Made by a program: the position numbers and the translations under genes
From: a virus
DNA: 55,055 nt
IMG/VR virus record: IMGVR_UViG_3300027857_000022
Span: 1-55,055 of that record
Direction: 5' to 3' (one strand)
Notes under the pieces: model-generated
Seen by the model: the letters and a program-made list of their open reading frames with translations, nothing else
What the model was told of the DNA's origin: nothing
The model's database searches: none
Shown: positions 14,000 through 20,563 of the stretch, one piece after another
How positions within the stretch are numbered: the stretch's first letter is position 1
Layout of the letters: the number at the start of each line of letters is the position of its first letter

Positions 14000-14222
14000 A
14001 ATCGAAGAGTATCTGCCAGTCGGTCAAAGAGTTCGGTTTGAGTCAGAGGGCATGCGGGTATGGCAATATGGTCAGATTGAGGGCCATTATGCCACGCGTC
14101 ATCAGGGGAATATGGTTGCCCGTATTCGCCATGATGACGGGCAAATCACGGACATGCCGCATTGGTTTATTGATGCACACGAGCCTCGTAATTCCCTAGT
14201 GAAGAAGGTGAAAAATGCCTAG
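13992..14222 (+). CDS. small hypothetical protein
   Basis: A 76-residue protein (starting GKIEEYLPVGQRVRFESEGMRVWQYGQIEGHYATRHQGNMVARIRHDDGQITDMPHWFI in shorter runs of strand-turn-strand). The beta-rich pattern with Gly turns resembles a KOW/SH3-like barrel. The GTG at 13992 follows GAGGTG and overlaps the previous stop by eight bases; its own end overlaps the next ATG by eight. The function is unknown. Confidence 0.6.
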   Translation: MGKIEEYLPVGQRVRFESEGMRVWQYGQIEGHYATRHQGNMVARIRHDDGQITDMPHWFIDAHEPRNSLVKKVKNA

Positions 14223-14691
14223 ATCAGGCCGGCCCGTATCCAAGGGCCGCACACAGCGGAATTACCAGTTCGATAGAGGCATTGCTGCCTTTATCGACAA
14301 TCTTCCGAATGGGAGCCGCTCCGATTTCGTTGCAGATCTCCTTGAGAAGGGTTTGCAGCGGAAGCTTGAAGAGGGGCTAGAGGCATTCCTTGTCTCTCCC
14401 GACTTCCAAGATGCCGTAGAGAGCGCGACAATTGTTTCATGGAAAGGGGATGAAGTCCGTATTGAAATTTTGCCAGATGGCTCCTGGCGCAAGATCTACT
14501 ATGGCCATGGGGAATTTGCCCAAATGAAGTATGAGTCCCCCGGGGCAATGCTCCTCATCCCCTCTCTTGATTGTGGCGAAATGCCACAATTCATCGAGCA
14601 GGGTGGCACAGAGCAAGAGTGGTTCGATCTCACCTTTGCCAATGAGCGGGATGAAATCGAGAAGGAACTTCGGAAGGAATTAGTTGGGTAA
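14215..14691 (+). CDS. ribbon-helix-helix-like protein
   Basis: A 158-residue protein. A basic head (RSGRPVSKGRTQRNYQF) leads into NYQFDRGIAAFIDNLPNGSRSDFVADLLEKGLQRK, which fits a ribbon-helix-helix fold (strand, helix, SRSDF turn, helix). The rest is acidic with WRKIYYGHGEFAQ and ends EKELRKELVG. It could be a regulator that binds the P2/P3 dyads, which lie on both sides of it; this is inference from position. Confidence 0.6.
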   Translation: MPRSGRPVSKGRTQRNYQFDRGIAAFIDNLPNGSRSDFVADLLEKGLQRKLEEGLEAFLVSPDFQDAVESATIVSWKGDEVRIEILPDGSWRKIYYGHGEFAQMKYESPGAMLLIPSLDCGEMPQFIEQGGTEQEWFDLTFANERDEIEKELRKELVG

Positions 14692-14734
14692 AATGGGTTT
14701 TTAATGGATGTGAAAAATTCATCAAAAACCCATT
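14692..14734 (+). terminator. inverted repeat before P3
   Basis: AATGGGTTTTT (14692-14702) and AAAAACCCATT (14724-14734) form a perfect 11-bp stem directly after the stop codon. The right arm ends in the TT of the P3 -35 box. It has no T-run after the stem, so termination is uncertain; it may instead couple termination and P3 activity. Confidence 0.5.
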
Positions 14735-14761
14735 GACAAACAGACTTATAAGTCGTATAAT
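14733..14761 (+). promoter_or_regulatory. rightward promoter P3 with internal dyad
   Basis: -35 TTGACA (14733-14738), 17-base spacer holding GACTTATAAGTC (14743-14754), -10 TATAAT (14756-14761). It is identical to P2 over the whole core. It probably drives the chain of small genes from 14838 to 17541. Confidence 0.9.
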
Positions 14762-14837
14762 AAAAGTATCGAGAGGGATTACTCCCTCTCACAGTGCCCG
14801 TCCCGCGAGACGAGCAGAAAGGAAAAGGAACACAACC

Positions 14838-15125
14838 ATGTACACATACAATTTGGAGTCCTCGATGGCTGATCGTCTCAATCTCGATGAGTTCGCGAGC
14901 AGTCGCGGATATGAGGATGCGCGAATACTAGAAGGAGAGTTTGATATAGAGCAATATGCGCATTCGCTGGTCGATTTGTCACTAGACGAAGACGATCAAC
15001 TAACAGACGATCCAGAAGAGTTTCGCTTACGATTCGTAGATTCGTATGTCAAGGCTTTCCTCGAGGGGAGAAAATCTCTTCAGGAGCAAGCGCTGCGAGT
15101 GCAGCGAGAAAGGATTGAACGATGA
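14838..15125 (+). CDS. small acidic hypothetical protein
   Basis: A 95-residue acidic protein (FDIEQYAHSLVDLSLDEDDQLTDDPEEFRLRF) with a basic, Gln-rich helical end (RKSLQEQALRVQRERIER). AAAGGAAAAGGAAC precedes the ATG at 14838; the frame upstream overlaps the promoter and is not used. The stop overlaps the next ATG by four bases. No family is recognised. Confidence 0.6.
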   Translation: MYTYNLESSMADRLNLDEFASSRGYEDARILEGEFDIEQYAHSLVDLSLDEDDQLTDDPEEFRLRFVDSYVKAFLEGRKSLQEQALRVQRERIER

Positions 15126-15310
15126 GAAACGACATTTATATCTCTAGCAGAGAGAGTTACGAAGAAAGTGATCGGGCCTCAGCTTACCTCATAAAGGAGT
15201 ATATCGATGTTAGTACAATTCATGAGATTGTGATACATCGAGAGGATGGATCTGAATATCATATATTAGGTCCTGAGCAGATAGGGGAGTATTTGAGAAG
15301 AAATTCTTGA
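15122..15310 (+). CDS. small hypothetical protein
   Basis: A 62-residue protein (MRNDIYISSRESYEES then AYLIKEYIDVSTIHEIVIHREDGSEYHILGPEQIGEYLRR). It is coupled by an ATGA overlap to the gene before it. The short beta-hairpin (EIVIHREDGSEYHIL) resembles a regulator or antitoxin fragment, but no assignment is possible. Confidence 0.55.
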   Translation: MRNDIYISSRESYEESDRASAYLIKEYIDVSTIHEIVIHREDGSEYHILGPEQIGEYLRRNS

Positions 15311-15349
15311 TTATTATCGGGGTTCTATATTGTTTCAATAAGTTGATCG

Positions 15350-15375
15350 ATGCCTCTCCAAAAGTCGAGAGGCAT
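15350..15375 (+). other. intercistronic hairpin 1
   Basis: ATGCCTCTC (15350-15358) pairs with GAGAGGCAT (15367-15375), a 9-bp stem ending seven bases before the next gene's ribosome site. One of a series of hairpins in this operon. Confidence 0.7.
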
Positions 15376-15388
15376 TAGGGGAAATAAC

Positions 15389-15739
15389 ATGAAAGACGAA
15401 CTGACACAGCAAGAGCAGGCAGATGTGGATTTCTACAATAAGATACATCTGTTTAATTCTCACAAAGTGAATGGTATCTGGCAGGAGAGGTATCCCGAGA
15501 AGCAAATCATCTCTGGTCTCTCAGAAATAGATCAAGGGCGATATTATAGGGGACGAGAGTTTGATTTTTTAGGGCATTCTTCTATGAATGGAGTGCCCGT
15601 AACAGCAGAGGATATCCGAAGTCAGTTACGGAAAGAAGGAAAATATCCGTATTGCCTAACATGTGGTTCCTGCAATAAAAATATATCGCAGGAAGAGATA
15701 AAAGAGTATTGTCTCTTTATCAATGGGAGTGGCGTCTGA
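15389..15739 (+). CDS. hypothetical protein with Cys cluster
   Basis: A 116-residue hydrophilic protein with several aromatic turns (VDFYNKIHLFNSHKVNGIW) and a C-terminal YPYCLTCGSCNKNISQEEIKEYC, three closely spaced Cys that could hold zinc. AGGGGAAATAAC precedes the ATG at 15389; an upstream ATG lies inside hairpin 1. The function is unknown. Confidence 0.6.
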   Translation: MKDELTQQEQADVDFYNKIHLFNSHKVNGIWQERYPEKQIISGLSEIDQGRYYRGREFDFLGHSSMNGVPVTAEDIRSQLRKEGKYPYCLTCGSCNKNISQEEIKEYCLFINGSGV

Positions 15740-15759
15740 AAAGGTAGTTCATCGGTTTT

Positions 15760-15781
15760 TGCCAGTTCTACGGGACTGGCA
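15760..15781 (+). other. intercistronic hairpin 2
   Basis: TGCCAGT (15760-15766) pairs with ACTGGCA (15775-15781), loop TCTACGGG. A second small stem CGGG-TGAAGTG-CCCG follows directly, before the 15833 gene. Confidence 0.65.
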
Positions 15782-15832
15782 GCATCGGGTGAAGTGCCCG
15801 AAATACTTTAGTAGTCGAGAAAGGACTAACAA

Positions 15833-16210
15833 ATGCAATTCCGTAATTTAACCCCACATGCCATTCGCATCCGCTTGGATGCAAGCAATGAGCCTCAGCC
15901 TTTGGAGAGCGATATTGTTCTTGAGGCCGAGAAATCTCCTCTCCGTATCTTGGAGAAAGTCGTTGAGCATCATCGTCAAGGCGATGTCCTCATTCGCACT
16001 ACGCAACTTGGTGATATTGAGGGTCTCCCTGAGTATGAGGATGGCGTCAGGCTGGTTGTCTCGATGCCCGTTGCCGAACGAGCGTATGCCCTGGGGCGGC
16101 GCGATGTACTTTCCCCCGATACGGGTGCGGATGCCATTCGGTTCAAGTTGCCAAATGGCAATGAAGGGATCTATGCCGTGCGTGCATTGCGCTATATCGT
16201 CGGAAAGTAG
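15833..16210 (+). CDS. NLTPH-type phage hypothetical protein
   Basis: A 125-residue protein opening MQFRNLTPHAIRIRLD and later LPEYEDGVRLVVSMPVAERAYALGRRDVLSPDTGADAIRF then IYAVRALRYI. This layout (NLTPH start, V-S-x-PVA, R-DxL-PD) recurs in unnamed proteins of actinobacterial and other phages; the function is unknown. AGAAAGGAC precedes the ATG. It is compact and beta-rich, with no catalytic motif. Confidence 0.65.
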   Translation: MQFRNLTPHAIRIRLDASNEPQPLESDIVLEAEKSPLRILEKVVEHHRQGDVLIRTTQLGDIEGLPEYEDGVRLVVSMPVAERAYALGRRDVLSPDTGADAIRFKLPNGNEGIYAVRALRYIVGK

Positions 16211-16223
16211 TCCTCAGTTAGTT

Positions 16224-16291
16224 CTTGCCGATCTTGCGGGGTCGGCAAGCGCAAGCCAAGTCGGCTTGGTAGTCCTCTCAAGCCTGAGAGG
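16224..16291 (+). other. intercistronic hairpins 3 and 4
   Basis: CTTGCCGA (16224-16231) pairs with TCGGCAAG (16242-16249), and CCTCTCA (16274-16280) pairs with TGAGAGG (16285-16291). The second stem's 3' arm overlaps an AGGAG ribosome site, so it could mask translation of the mini-gene at 16299. Confidence 0.65.
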
Positions 16292-16298
16292 AGAAAGG

Positions 16299-16406
16299 AT
16301 TCGAGAAGAGGAAATAGGTGCAATCATCATAGATGATGGGGATGTCATTGGAGAAGATATAGAGTGTGTTGAGTGTGGTATCGTCATTCTTCCCAAGAAT
16401 GTGTAG
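16299..16406 (+). CDS. candidate mini-gene with ATT start
   Basis: A 35-residue frame (REEEIGAIIIDDGDVIGED then CVECGIVILPKNV) following AGGAGAAAGG at normal spacing, but beginning at ATT; no ATG, GTG or TTG is better placed. The CVEC pair and the hairpin-plus-ribosome-site layout match its neighbours. Without it, about 290 bases of this otherwise packed operon would be empty. Confidence 0.35.
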   Translation: MREEEIGAIIIDDGDVIGEDIECVECGIVILPKNV

Positions 16407-16419
16407 TTCTTTGTCGATC

Positions 16420-16445
16420 CTGCCCATATCGTGCGGTGTGGGCAG
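16420..16445 (+). other. intercistronic hairpin 5
   Basis: CTGCCCA (16420-16426) pairs with TGGGCAG (16439-16445) between the mini-gene and the 16498 gene; 12-base loop. Confidence 0.6.
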
Positions 16446-16497
16446 CAGTGGGCAAACGGGCCCTAGAGTGGTTTCAAAAAGAAAGGAGCGCTTAAAA

Positions 16498-16743
16498 ATG
16501 AGCGCAAGTCAGCAAGATCACACGAAGTTCGGCAATCTCATGCTGAGCATGGCCCAGCAGACGGGCCGCATTCCCAGTGCAGAAGACGCACAAAAGATGC
16601 ATGAAGTTTTGGATATCTTCGCTGCGGATATGCAGCAGGAAGATCCCAATGGAAGCATCTATTGCAATTGTCATGGGGAGCCATGGCGCAATCGTGATGT
16701 TGATATCTGGGGGAATTGCCCCTGGACGAGAGGAGAAGAGTGA
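16498..16743 (+). CDS. small Cys-containing hypothetical protein
   Basis: An 81-residue protein: a helical first half (FGNLMLSMAQQTGRIPSAEDAQKMHEVLDIF) and a Cys/Trp-rich end (IYCNCHGEPWRNRDVDIWGNCPWTRGEE). The Cys-x-Cys-His and late Cys could bind metal. AAAGGAGCGC precedes the ATG at 16498. Its stop overlaps the next ATG (TGATG). The function is unknown. Confidence 0.6.
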   Translation: MSASQQDHTKFGNLMLSMAQQTGRIPSAEDAQKMHEVLDIFAADMQQEDPNGSIYCNCHGEPWRNRDVDIWGNCPWTRGEE

Positions 16744-16934
16744 TGAATAATCAATCGTCAGCTCCCTGTAAATATTGTGGGAGCAAAACAGAGAATTTGG
16801 ATCAGTATGGAGAGCATGCGTGCCAGGGATGTATCGAATTCTTCATGGTGCATCCCACGCCTCCGGTTGCTCCTCCTGAAGGATCAGTCTTGATCCCCCT
16901 AGCAGGGGAGACGATCAAAGCGTTGAAAAAGTAG
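16743..16934 (+). CDS. small zinc-ribbon protein
   Basis: A 63-residue protein with CKYCGSKTENLDQYGEHACQGC, two Cys-x2-Cys pairs 15 residues apart, a compact zinc ribbon, followed by a Pro-rich linker (HPTPPVAPPEG). AGGAGAAGAGTG precedes the ATG, which overlaps the previous stop. The role is unknown. Confidence 0.65.
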   Translation: MNNQSSAPCKYCGSKTENLDQYGEHACQGCIEFFMVHPTPPVAPPEGSVLIPLAGETIKALKK

Positions 16935-16938
16935 TAGT

Positions 16939-16954
16939 GGGGCAGCAATGCCCC
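16939..16954 (+). other. intercistronic hairpin 6
   Basis: GGGGCA (16939-16944), loop GCAA, TGCCCC (16949-16954), followed within nine bases by the AGGAGG of the next gene. Confidence 0.65.
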
Positions 16955-16968
16955 TTTCAGGAGGAATC

Positions 16969-17154
16969 ATGTACGCAGTTGCATTTTTAAATGCGCGGGA
17001 GCGCTTAGTGGTTTGGGCCGTAAAGGCTGATAATGAGGAAGAGGCAATTAAAAGAGCCTTCCAATTAAATGAAGAGGGCGTCTACCCTCTTGTGCCTCCA
17101 AGAGTTACCATTATCGAGGAAGATTTCTGCATCTATCATGCAGATAATGATTAA
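16969..17154 (+). CDS. small hypothetical protein
   Basis: A 61-residue protein (MYAVAFLNARERLVVWAVKADNEEEAIKRAFQLNEEGVYPL). The strand-helix pattern, with a helix rich in acidic residues and alternating hydrophobics, resembles small ferredoxin-fold proteins. CAGGAGGAATC precedes the ATG at 16969. No family is assigned. Confidence 0.6.
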   Translation: MYAVAFLNARERLVVWAVKADNEEEAIKRAFQLNEEGVYPLVPPRVTIIEEDFCIYHADND

Positions 17155-17163
17155 GGAGGAATG

Positions 17164-17541
17164 ATGCAGTATCAATTCTCAGCTCAGTTTTTGTCTCAAA
17201 TCGTGCTTCTTGCAAAAGAGATCGCGTTCCATCAGCGTGGAGAGCGCAAATTGCAGGATGTGGGTGTGCTCATCGCAAAATATGAGCACGAGCAGGAAGA
17301 ATTGACAGAGTCGGAGCATCCAGAGGAAGAATGGCCAGATCTCCTCTACTACGCGCTCTGTATAGCGGCTCAAGGAGAGCCAGTGTATCTTTCTCAAGTT
17401 CAGCATGAGCTAGAGCGCTCTGGGATATCTCAAGAGCAAATTGAGAGAGCTACGCTCGCAAAGTATCGCATCCGCGCTGAAGGCCCCAATTCTAAAGATT
17501 TCATTCGAGAGCGTGCTGCAATCCAAGCCGCTCTCCAGTAG
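17164..17541 (+). CDS. MazG-like NTP pyrophosphohydrolase fold protein
   Basis: A 125-residue helical protein. KYEHEQEELTESEHPEEEWPDLLYYALCIAAQG gives the Glu-x2/3-Glu ... Glu-x2-Asp pattern of MazG/dUTPase-type metal-binding helices, and RATLAKYRIRAEGPNSKDF resembles the C-terminal part of related phage proteins. Such enzymes hydrolyse (d)NTPs and may blunt (p)ppGpp or nucleotide-based defence. The second of two adjacent ATGs (17164) has the better spacing from AGGAGG. It converges with the 17569 gene. Confidence 0.55.
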   Translation: MQYQFSAQFLSQIVLLAKEIAFHQRGERKLQDVGVLIAKYEHEQEELTESEHPEEEWPDLLYYALCIAAQGEPVYLSQVQHELERSGISQEQIERATLAKYRIRAEGPNSKDFIRERAAIQAALQ

Positions 17542-17568
17542 TGCCACATTGGGAGGCTTATTCGTTGC

Positions 17569-18294
17569 TCACAGCTTGCCATGCCTCCTCAGCAGCTCTC
17601 GTGCCTTCTCTGCTTGCTCGGGGGTGAAGTAGTTGGTGTATCGTCCCTCTCGCGCAGTCGGTACCCTCATTCTCTCCAGTTGCTCACCGCGTATGCCATT
17701 CTTGAGCCAGCCCTCAAAAACGGTGAGCTTGATGCCGATCTGCTCTGCAAAGTCGGTCGAATGTAATGTCCCCTCTGGCAAATCAGCAGGTACGCTGAAT
17801 CGCGCCACAATGCGATTCTGGGCTTGTTGCTGGGCTTTTGCCTCCTCTGCATCACCTCGCACTCTCAAGGGCGTATTTTGGGGTTCTGGTCGCGATGTCG
17901 AGATTATGTAGGGACTGGTAGGGACTAATAGGGAGGTATTGGACAAGGCTTGTTCTAAGGTCTCTATTCTGTGGGCTTGAGCTGCAACCATCTCTTCAAG
18001 CTGAGCAATCCTGTCCTCTAGCCTCCTTATGCTGTCCATGGCATCCCTGGTATCCATGCCCAAGGATGGTGCAGACTCCGCTCCTATGGACTCCTTGGCC
18101 AGCCATGGACGCGCAAATTTTGCTTGTTCCTCCTCCCATCTGATCTTGGCATACTCGACTTGTCCGCCTGGAATAGCCAGCCATCCACGCTCTGTGCGTT
18201 CGGCTACAAGCTCCCCTCGTTTCAGCATGCGCCGTACTGTCTTTGGATCACACCCAATATATTTAGCTGCCTGAATTGCATTATAGAATGGCAA
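17569..18294 (-). CDS. HTH/coiled-coil DNA-binding protein
   Basis: A 241-residue protein in three parts: an N-terminal MerR-type HTH (YNAIQAAKYIGCDPKTVRRMLKRGELVAERTERGWLAIP), a central coiled coil (IRRLEDRIAQLEEMVAAQAHRIETLEQAL, about 100-130), and a C-terminal HTH-like domain (HSTDFAEQIGIKLTVFEGWLKNGI...YFTPEQAEKARELLRR). The TTG start at 18294 is chosen because AAGGAGAGGAG lies just upstream; the ATG at 18321 would encode that ribosome site. It has its own promoter and looks like a dimeric DNA-bridging or partition-type protein. Confidence 0.7.
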   Translation of the reverse strand: MPFYNAIQAAKYIGCDPKTVRRMLKRGELVAERTERGWLAIPGGQVEYAKIRWEEEQAKFARPWLAKESIGAESAPSLGMDTRDAMDSIRRLEDRIAQLEEMVAAQAHRIETLEQALSNTSLLVPTSPYIISTSRPEPQNTPLRVRGDAEEAKAQQQAQNRIVARFSVPADLPEGTLHSTDFAEQIGIKLTVFEGWLKNGIRGEQLERMRVPTAREGRYTNYFTPEQAEKARELLRRHGKL

Positions 18295-18332
18295 GATAGT
18301 TCTCCTCTCCTTAGACATCATGAGACAAGGAG

Positions 18333-18361
18333 ACTATGCCATTACGCGGGCGACGAGTCAA
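18333..18361 (-). promoter_or_regulatory. promoter of the HTH/coiled-coil gene
   Basis: Leftward -35 TTGACT (18356-18361), 17-base spacer, -10 CATAGT (18333-18338), lying between the upstream terminator and the TTG start. Confidence 0.55.
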
Positions 18362-18383
18362 CGAATTTGTGTTCGTGGGCATG

Positions 18384-18409
18384 AAAAAGCCCGGGCTACT
18401 CACCCGGGC
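18384..18409 (-). terminator. intrinsic terminator of the 19.5-18.4 kb operon
   Basis: On the complement GCCCGGG, loop TGAGTAG, CCCGGGC, then TTTTTC. A perfect 7-bp GC stem with a T-run, about 50 bases after the stop of the 18455-18904 gene. Confidence 0.92.
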
Positions 18410-18454
18410 CGACGTACATTGACCTGCACCTGCGTACCGATACGCAGAGATTGA

Positions 18455-18904
18455 TCAACGCACGTTCACTGTTTGCTCAAAGCCTGTACCAACGACTTTC
18501 ACCGATTGCCCTGGTCGCATGACGAGATTCAATGCGTACTCCGATGATTCAACATAGGGCAGGGCAAAATGCACGATGGTGCGATTGCCTTGGAACTCCT
18601 CCGCCTTGAAGGACTGAGAATGTGAGAAACCAACTTCGACCGCATGTTTGCGGCCTGCGATGACATAGAATGGAAGGTCGCGGCTGATCGTTATGGTAAG
18701 CGCATCGGTAGTCTTGACAACTACCGATGCGTGCGCAGGAACACTGGCGAGAGCGCACTGGGTGATTGGCGCGTCATTGCCAATCACCCCAGAGAGCAAA
18801 TCTCCACTCTTCATCAGAATCCATACAGAGAATTCACGAAGTCCTGTGATGGAGAGAGAGAAATTGCCAGAAGTGATGCGGGGACACACAATGAGATCAT
18901 TCAT
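18455..18904 (-). CDS. beta-rich hypothetical protein
   Basis: A 149-residue protein with alternating hydrophobic strands throughout (TITISRDLPFYVIAGRKHAVEVGF, RTIVHFALPYVESSEYALNLVMRPGQSVKVVGTGF), an Ig-like or jelly-roll appearance, and no signal peptide with the chosen start. The ATG at 18904 follows AAGGAGG, while the frame further upstream overlaps the neighbouring gene. It is the last gene of a four-gene leftward operon. The function is unknown; a virion accessory or surface-binding role is possible. Confidence 0.6.
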   Translation of the reverse strand: MNDLIVCPRITSGNFSLSITGLREFSVWILMKSGDLLSGVIGNDAPITQCALASVPAHASVVVKTTDALTITISRDLPFYVIAGRKHAVEVGFSHSQSFKAEEFQGNRTIVHFALPYVESSEYALNLVMRPGQSVKVVGTGFEQTVNVR

Positions 18905-19154
18905 CACTTGCCTCCTTGCTTGCGATCTGTGCCATGTCCATTGCAGATCGCATCCTTTGCACCGCACGAAGCTTTAGGATGAATGCCACGCTATATGCAA
19001 TTACAGCACTTGCAAGGTACGCGGCAATAAGTGCACTCATCGCGTGCAGCGTGTCAAGATGCATATTTACTGCCAATGCTGTGAATAACGTGATAAGACA
19101 AGCATGCAGGCAAAGATTGTCGGCGAGCTTCATGAGCTTGGTAATCCGTCTCAT
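18897..19154 (-). CDS. two-helix membrane protein
   Basis: An 85-residue protein with two membrane segments (about 10-32, LCLHACLITLFTALAVNM; 40-62, SALIAAYLASAVIAYSVAFIL) and a basic then helical tail (KLRAVQRMRSAMDMAQ). The ATG at 19154 overlaps the previous stop (TGATG) and follows GAGGTG. Size and topology fit a superinfection-exclusion or holin-like protein, but its early-region position favours a lysogeny-expressed membrane factor. Confidence 0.6.
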   Translation of the reverse strand: MRRITKLMKLADNLCLHACLITLFTALAVNMHLDTLHAMSALIAAYLASAVIAYSVAFILKLRAVQRMRSAMDMAQIASKEASDE

Positions 19155-19294
19155 CAAAACACCTCACGCTCTACATAGGATGGAATACGATTGAACTCAT
19201 CCAATTCTTGCATCTCATATATCGGATACACATTTGTGAGGCCATTGGGGAACCGCTCGTTGTACCGCTGCTCCCAATGATCAAGGTTTCGCAT
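19154..19294 (-). CDS. small hypothetical protein
   Basis: A 46-residue protein (MRNLDHWEQRYNERFPNG, then VYPIYEMQELDEFNRIP) with a strong AGAAGGAGC site before its ATG and a stop that overlaps the next gene. It is charged and aromatic-rich, with no family. It fills the only gap in this operon, which supports it. Confidence 0.6.
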   Translation of the reverse strand: MRNLDHWEQRYNERFPNGLTNVYPIYEMQELDEFNRIPSYVEREVF

Positions 19295-19342
19295 CTAATG
19301 CTCCTTCTGGAGAGTACCATTCCGGCACCCTCCAGCTCCTTT

Positions 19343-19543
19343 CTAGGCATAAATGTCGAACAAACTGACATACTGACTACGGGCTTGCGCCTCAACGTAC
19401 CACGCCTTCTCCTGCTCACTGAGCATATCCCATGCCCAGACACCAAAGGCGCCGTTGTGATGCGTGCGCACGATACGGATAGGCGTTGGGACTTGCTGTT
19501 CGGGACGCTCGTCGGTTTGGGTTGCGACGATGGTGGTTTGCAT
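19343..19543 (-). CDS. small hypothetical protein
   Basis: A 66-residue protein (MQTTIVATQTDERPEQQVPTP, then IVRTHHNGAFGVWAWDMLSEQEKAWYVEAQARSQYVSLFDIYA). The aromatic helix-rich C terminus looks like a compact binding domain. AAGGAGATATTACC precedes the ATG. It is the first gene read leftward from the divergent promoter at 19659-19687. The function is unknown. Confidence 0.65.
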   Translation of the reverse strand: MQTTIVATQTDERPEQQVPTPIRIVRTHHNGAFGVWAWDMLSEQEKAWYVEAQARSQYVSLFDIYA

Positions 19544-19597
19544 GGTAATATCTCCTTAGTTTGTGGTAACTTGCTAGGAGCCAGGTGGCTCCGACTA

Positions 19598-19633
19598 GGC
19601 CCGCTCCTCGCCAAAGTAAGCGGGCCTTTTTTT
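19598..19633 (+). terminator. intrinsic terminator or leader hairpin
   Basis: GGCCCGCT (19598-19605) pairs with AGCGGGCC (19619-19626), followed on the plus strand by seven T. As a rightward terminator it would stop read-through toward the HTH B promoter. On the complement it forms part of the leader of the 19343-19543 gene, next to a second stem (GGAGCCACCTGGCTCC). Confidence 0.8.
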
Positions 19634-19658
19634 GTGCCCTCCAATTGAGGACATTCTT

Positions 19659-19785
19659 AGTATACCGCATGTACGGCAATTTGTCAATAGTTTTTGCCGT
19701 GAAAATACCGCACATAACGAAATTTGGCAATTTTGAGAAACTCGTCCCCAAACCACTTGACAAAATGCCGTTTGTGCGGTACTAT
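19659..19785. promoter_or_regulatory. divergent promoters with TRCCG/CGGYA dyads
   Basis: Leftward: -35 TTGACA (19682-19687 complement), 17-base spacer, -10 TATACT (19659-19664). Rightward: -35 TTGACA (19757-19762), 17-base spacer, -10 TACTAT (19780-19785). Each spacer carries a dyad TRCCG-N6-CGGYA (19663-19678 and 19766-19781), and half-sites lie at 19695-19699 and 19706-19710. The near-identical spacers in both directions indicate a single controlling protein, probably HTH protein B. Confidence 0.85.
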
Positions 19786-19833
19786 CTAACTGTGCACTAG
19801 CACACGAGTGGTTTGACTTAAGGAGATGTGGCT

Positions 19834-20103
19834 ATGCCAGAGGAGCAACAGCCGACTAGTGAGGGAGATGACAAGCTACAAGAGTGGTATACCGCTAGTG
19901 AAGCCGCAAAAAAGCTAAGCGAAACCAGCGGGAAACGGATTGATCCTGACTATCTGTTCAAGCTTGGTCGTATGAAGAAAGTTCGCACTATGAAGCTGGG
20001 TAAACGGGTAACTCTCTACAGCAAAAATGATGTGGATAGTTACAAAGTCGGAGGTAGGGGAAGAAAGCCTACCAAGGATAGTAACTCATCAAAAGCGGCA
20101 TAG
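19834..20103 (+). CDS. HTH protein B, likely autoregulator
   Basis: An 89-residue protein: an acidic head, then EWYTASEAAKKLSETSGKRIDPDYLFKLGRMKKVRTMKLGKRVTLYSKNDVDSYKV, a MerR-type winged helix with a wing and DV-x-KV end like HTH protein A, and a basic tail (GGRGRKPTKDS). The ATG at 19834 is eight bases after AAGGAG; the GTG at 19828 overlaps that spacing. It sits at the promoter whose dyads differ from those of module A, consistent with two regulators of distinct specificity. Confidence 0.8.
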   Translation: MPEEQQPTSEGDDKLQEWYTASEAAKKLSETSGKRIDPDYLFKLGRMKKVRTMKLGKRVTLYSKNDVDSYKVGGRGRKPTKDSNSSKAA

Positions 20104-20107
20104 CCCG

Positions 20108-20142
20108 GCGTGCGTCATAGCTTGGGAGCCGACGACGCACGC
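20108..20142 (+). other. GC-rich hairpin after HTH B
   Basis: GCGTGCGTC (20108-20116) pairs perfectly with GACGCACGC (20134-20142). It starts four bases after the stop, as the module A stem does, and has no T-run. It could be a leaky terminator, attenuator or mRNA stabiliser. Confidence 0.55.
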
Positions 20143-20269
20143 ACATAGACTACTTAGTTGAAAGTATAAATGCCTTGCAGCATGTATGCAATGTGACATA
20201 TGTTCTATAGCGAACAGTGCACCGTGTGTGCAAGAAACGCAAGTTCCAATGAAGGGAGGCAACAGTCTG

Positions 20270-20563
20270 ATGAACCTGAAGAAAGCGCTCTTCTTGAGCA
20301 AAAGCGGCAAAGTATCGCTGGTTGAAGGTCCATATTGCATTTCGGTTTCTCTGGCTCAAGAGGAAAGGCCTTTCATGAGACAAGAAGAAGGGCCTTTCTA
20401 TCGGGATGTTCTCATTCTTGAGGTATCTCATTGTGGTTCAGATCCTCATGTGCATGAGAAGTTCTATGATATTGATAGTATTGATAGTATTGAGACATTT
20501 CTTCATGACAAAGGTATTTCCACGGAAGGATGGGATACCGGAGATAAAGGGGTGAATGAGTGA
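20270..20563 (+). CDS. hypothetical protein
   Basis: A 97-residue protein (NLKKALFLSKSGKVSLVEGPYCISVSLAQEERPF, then DVLILEVSHCGSDPHVHEKFYDI). A DIDSIDSIE stretch is encoded by a tandem ATTGATAGT repeat (around 20470-20495), a slippage-prone sequence. GGGAGG precedes the ATG at 20270. It is beta-rich at first, then acidic. Its stop overlaps the next start. No family is recognised. Confidence 0.55.
   Translation: MNLKKALFLSKSGKVSLVEGPYCISVSLAQEERPFMRQEEGPFYRDVLILEVSHCGSDPHVHEKFYDIDSIDSIETFLHDKGISTEGWDTGDKGVNE

Noticed and set aside
19171-19644. Minus-strand 157-codon frame
   Set aside because: Two smaller frames (19343-19543 and 19154-19294) have strong ribosome sites and couple to their neighbours; the long frame does not.
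20108-20142. Strong terminator after HTH B
   Set aside because: Nine-pair GC stem but no T-run, so listed only as a hairpin.
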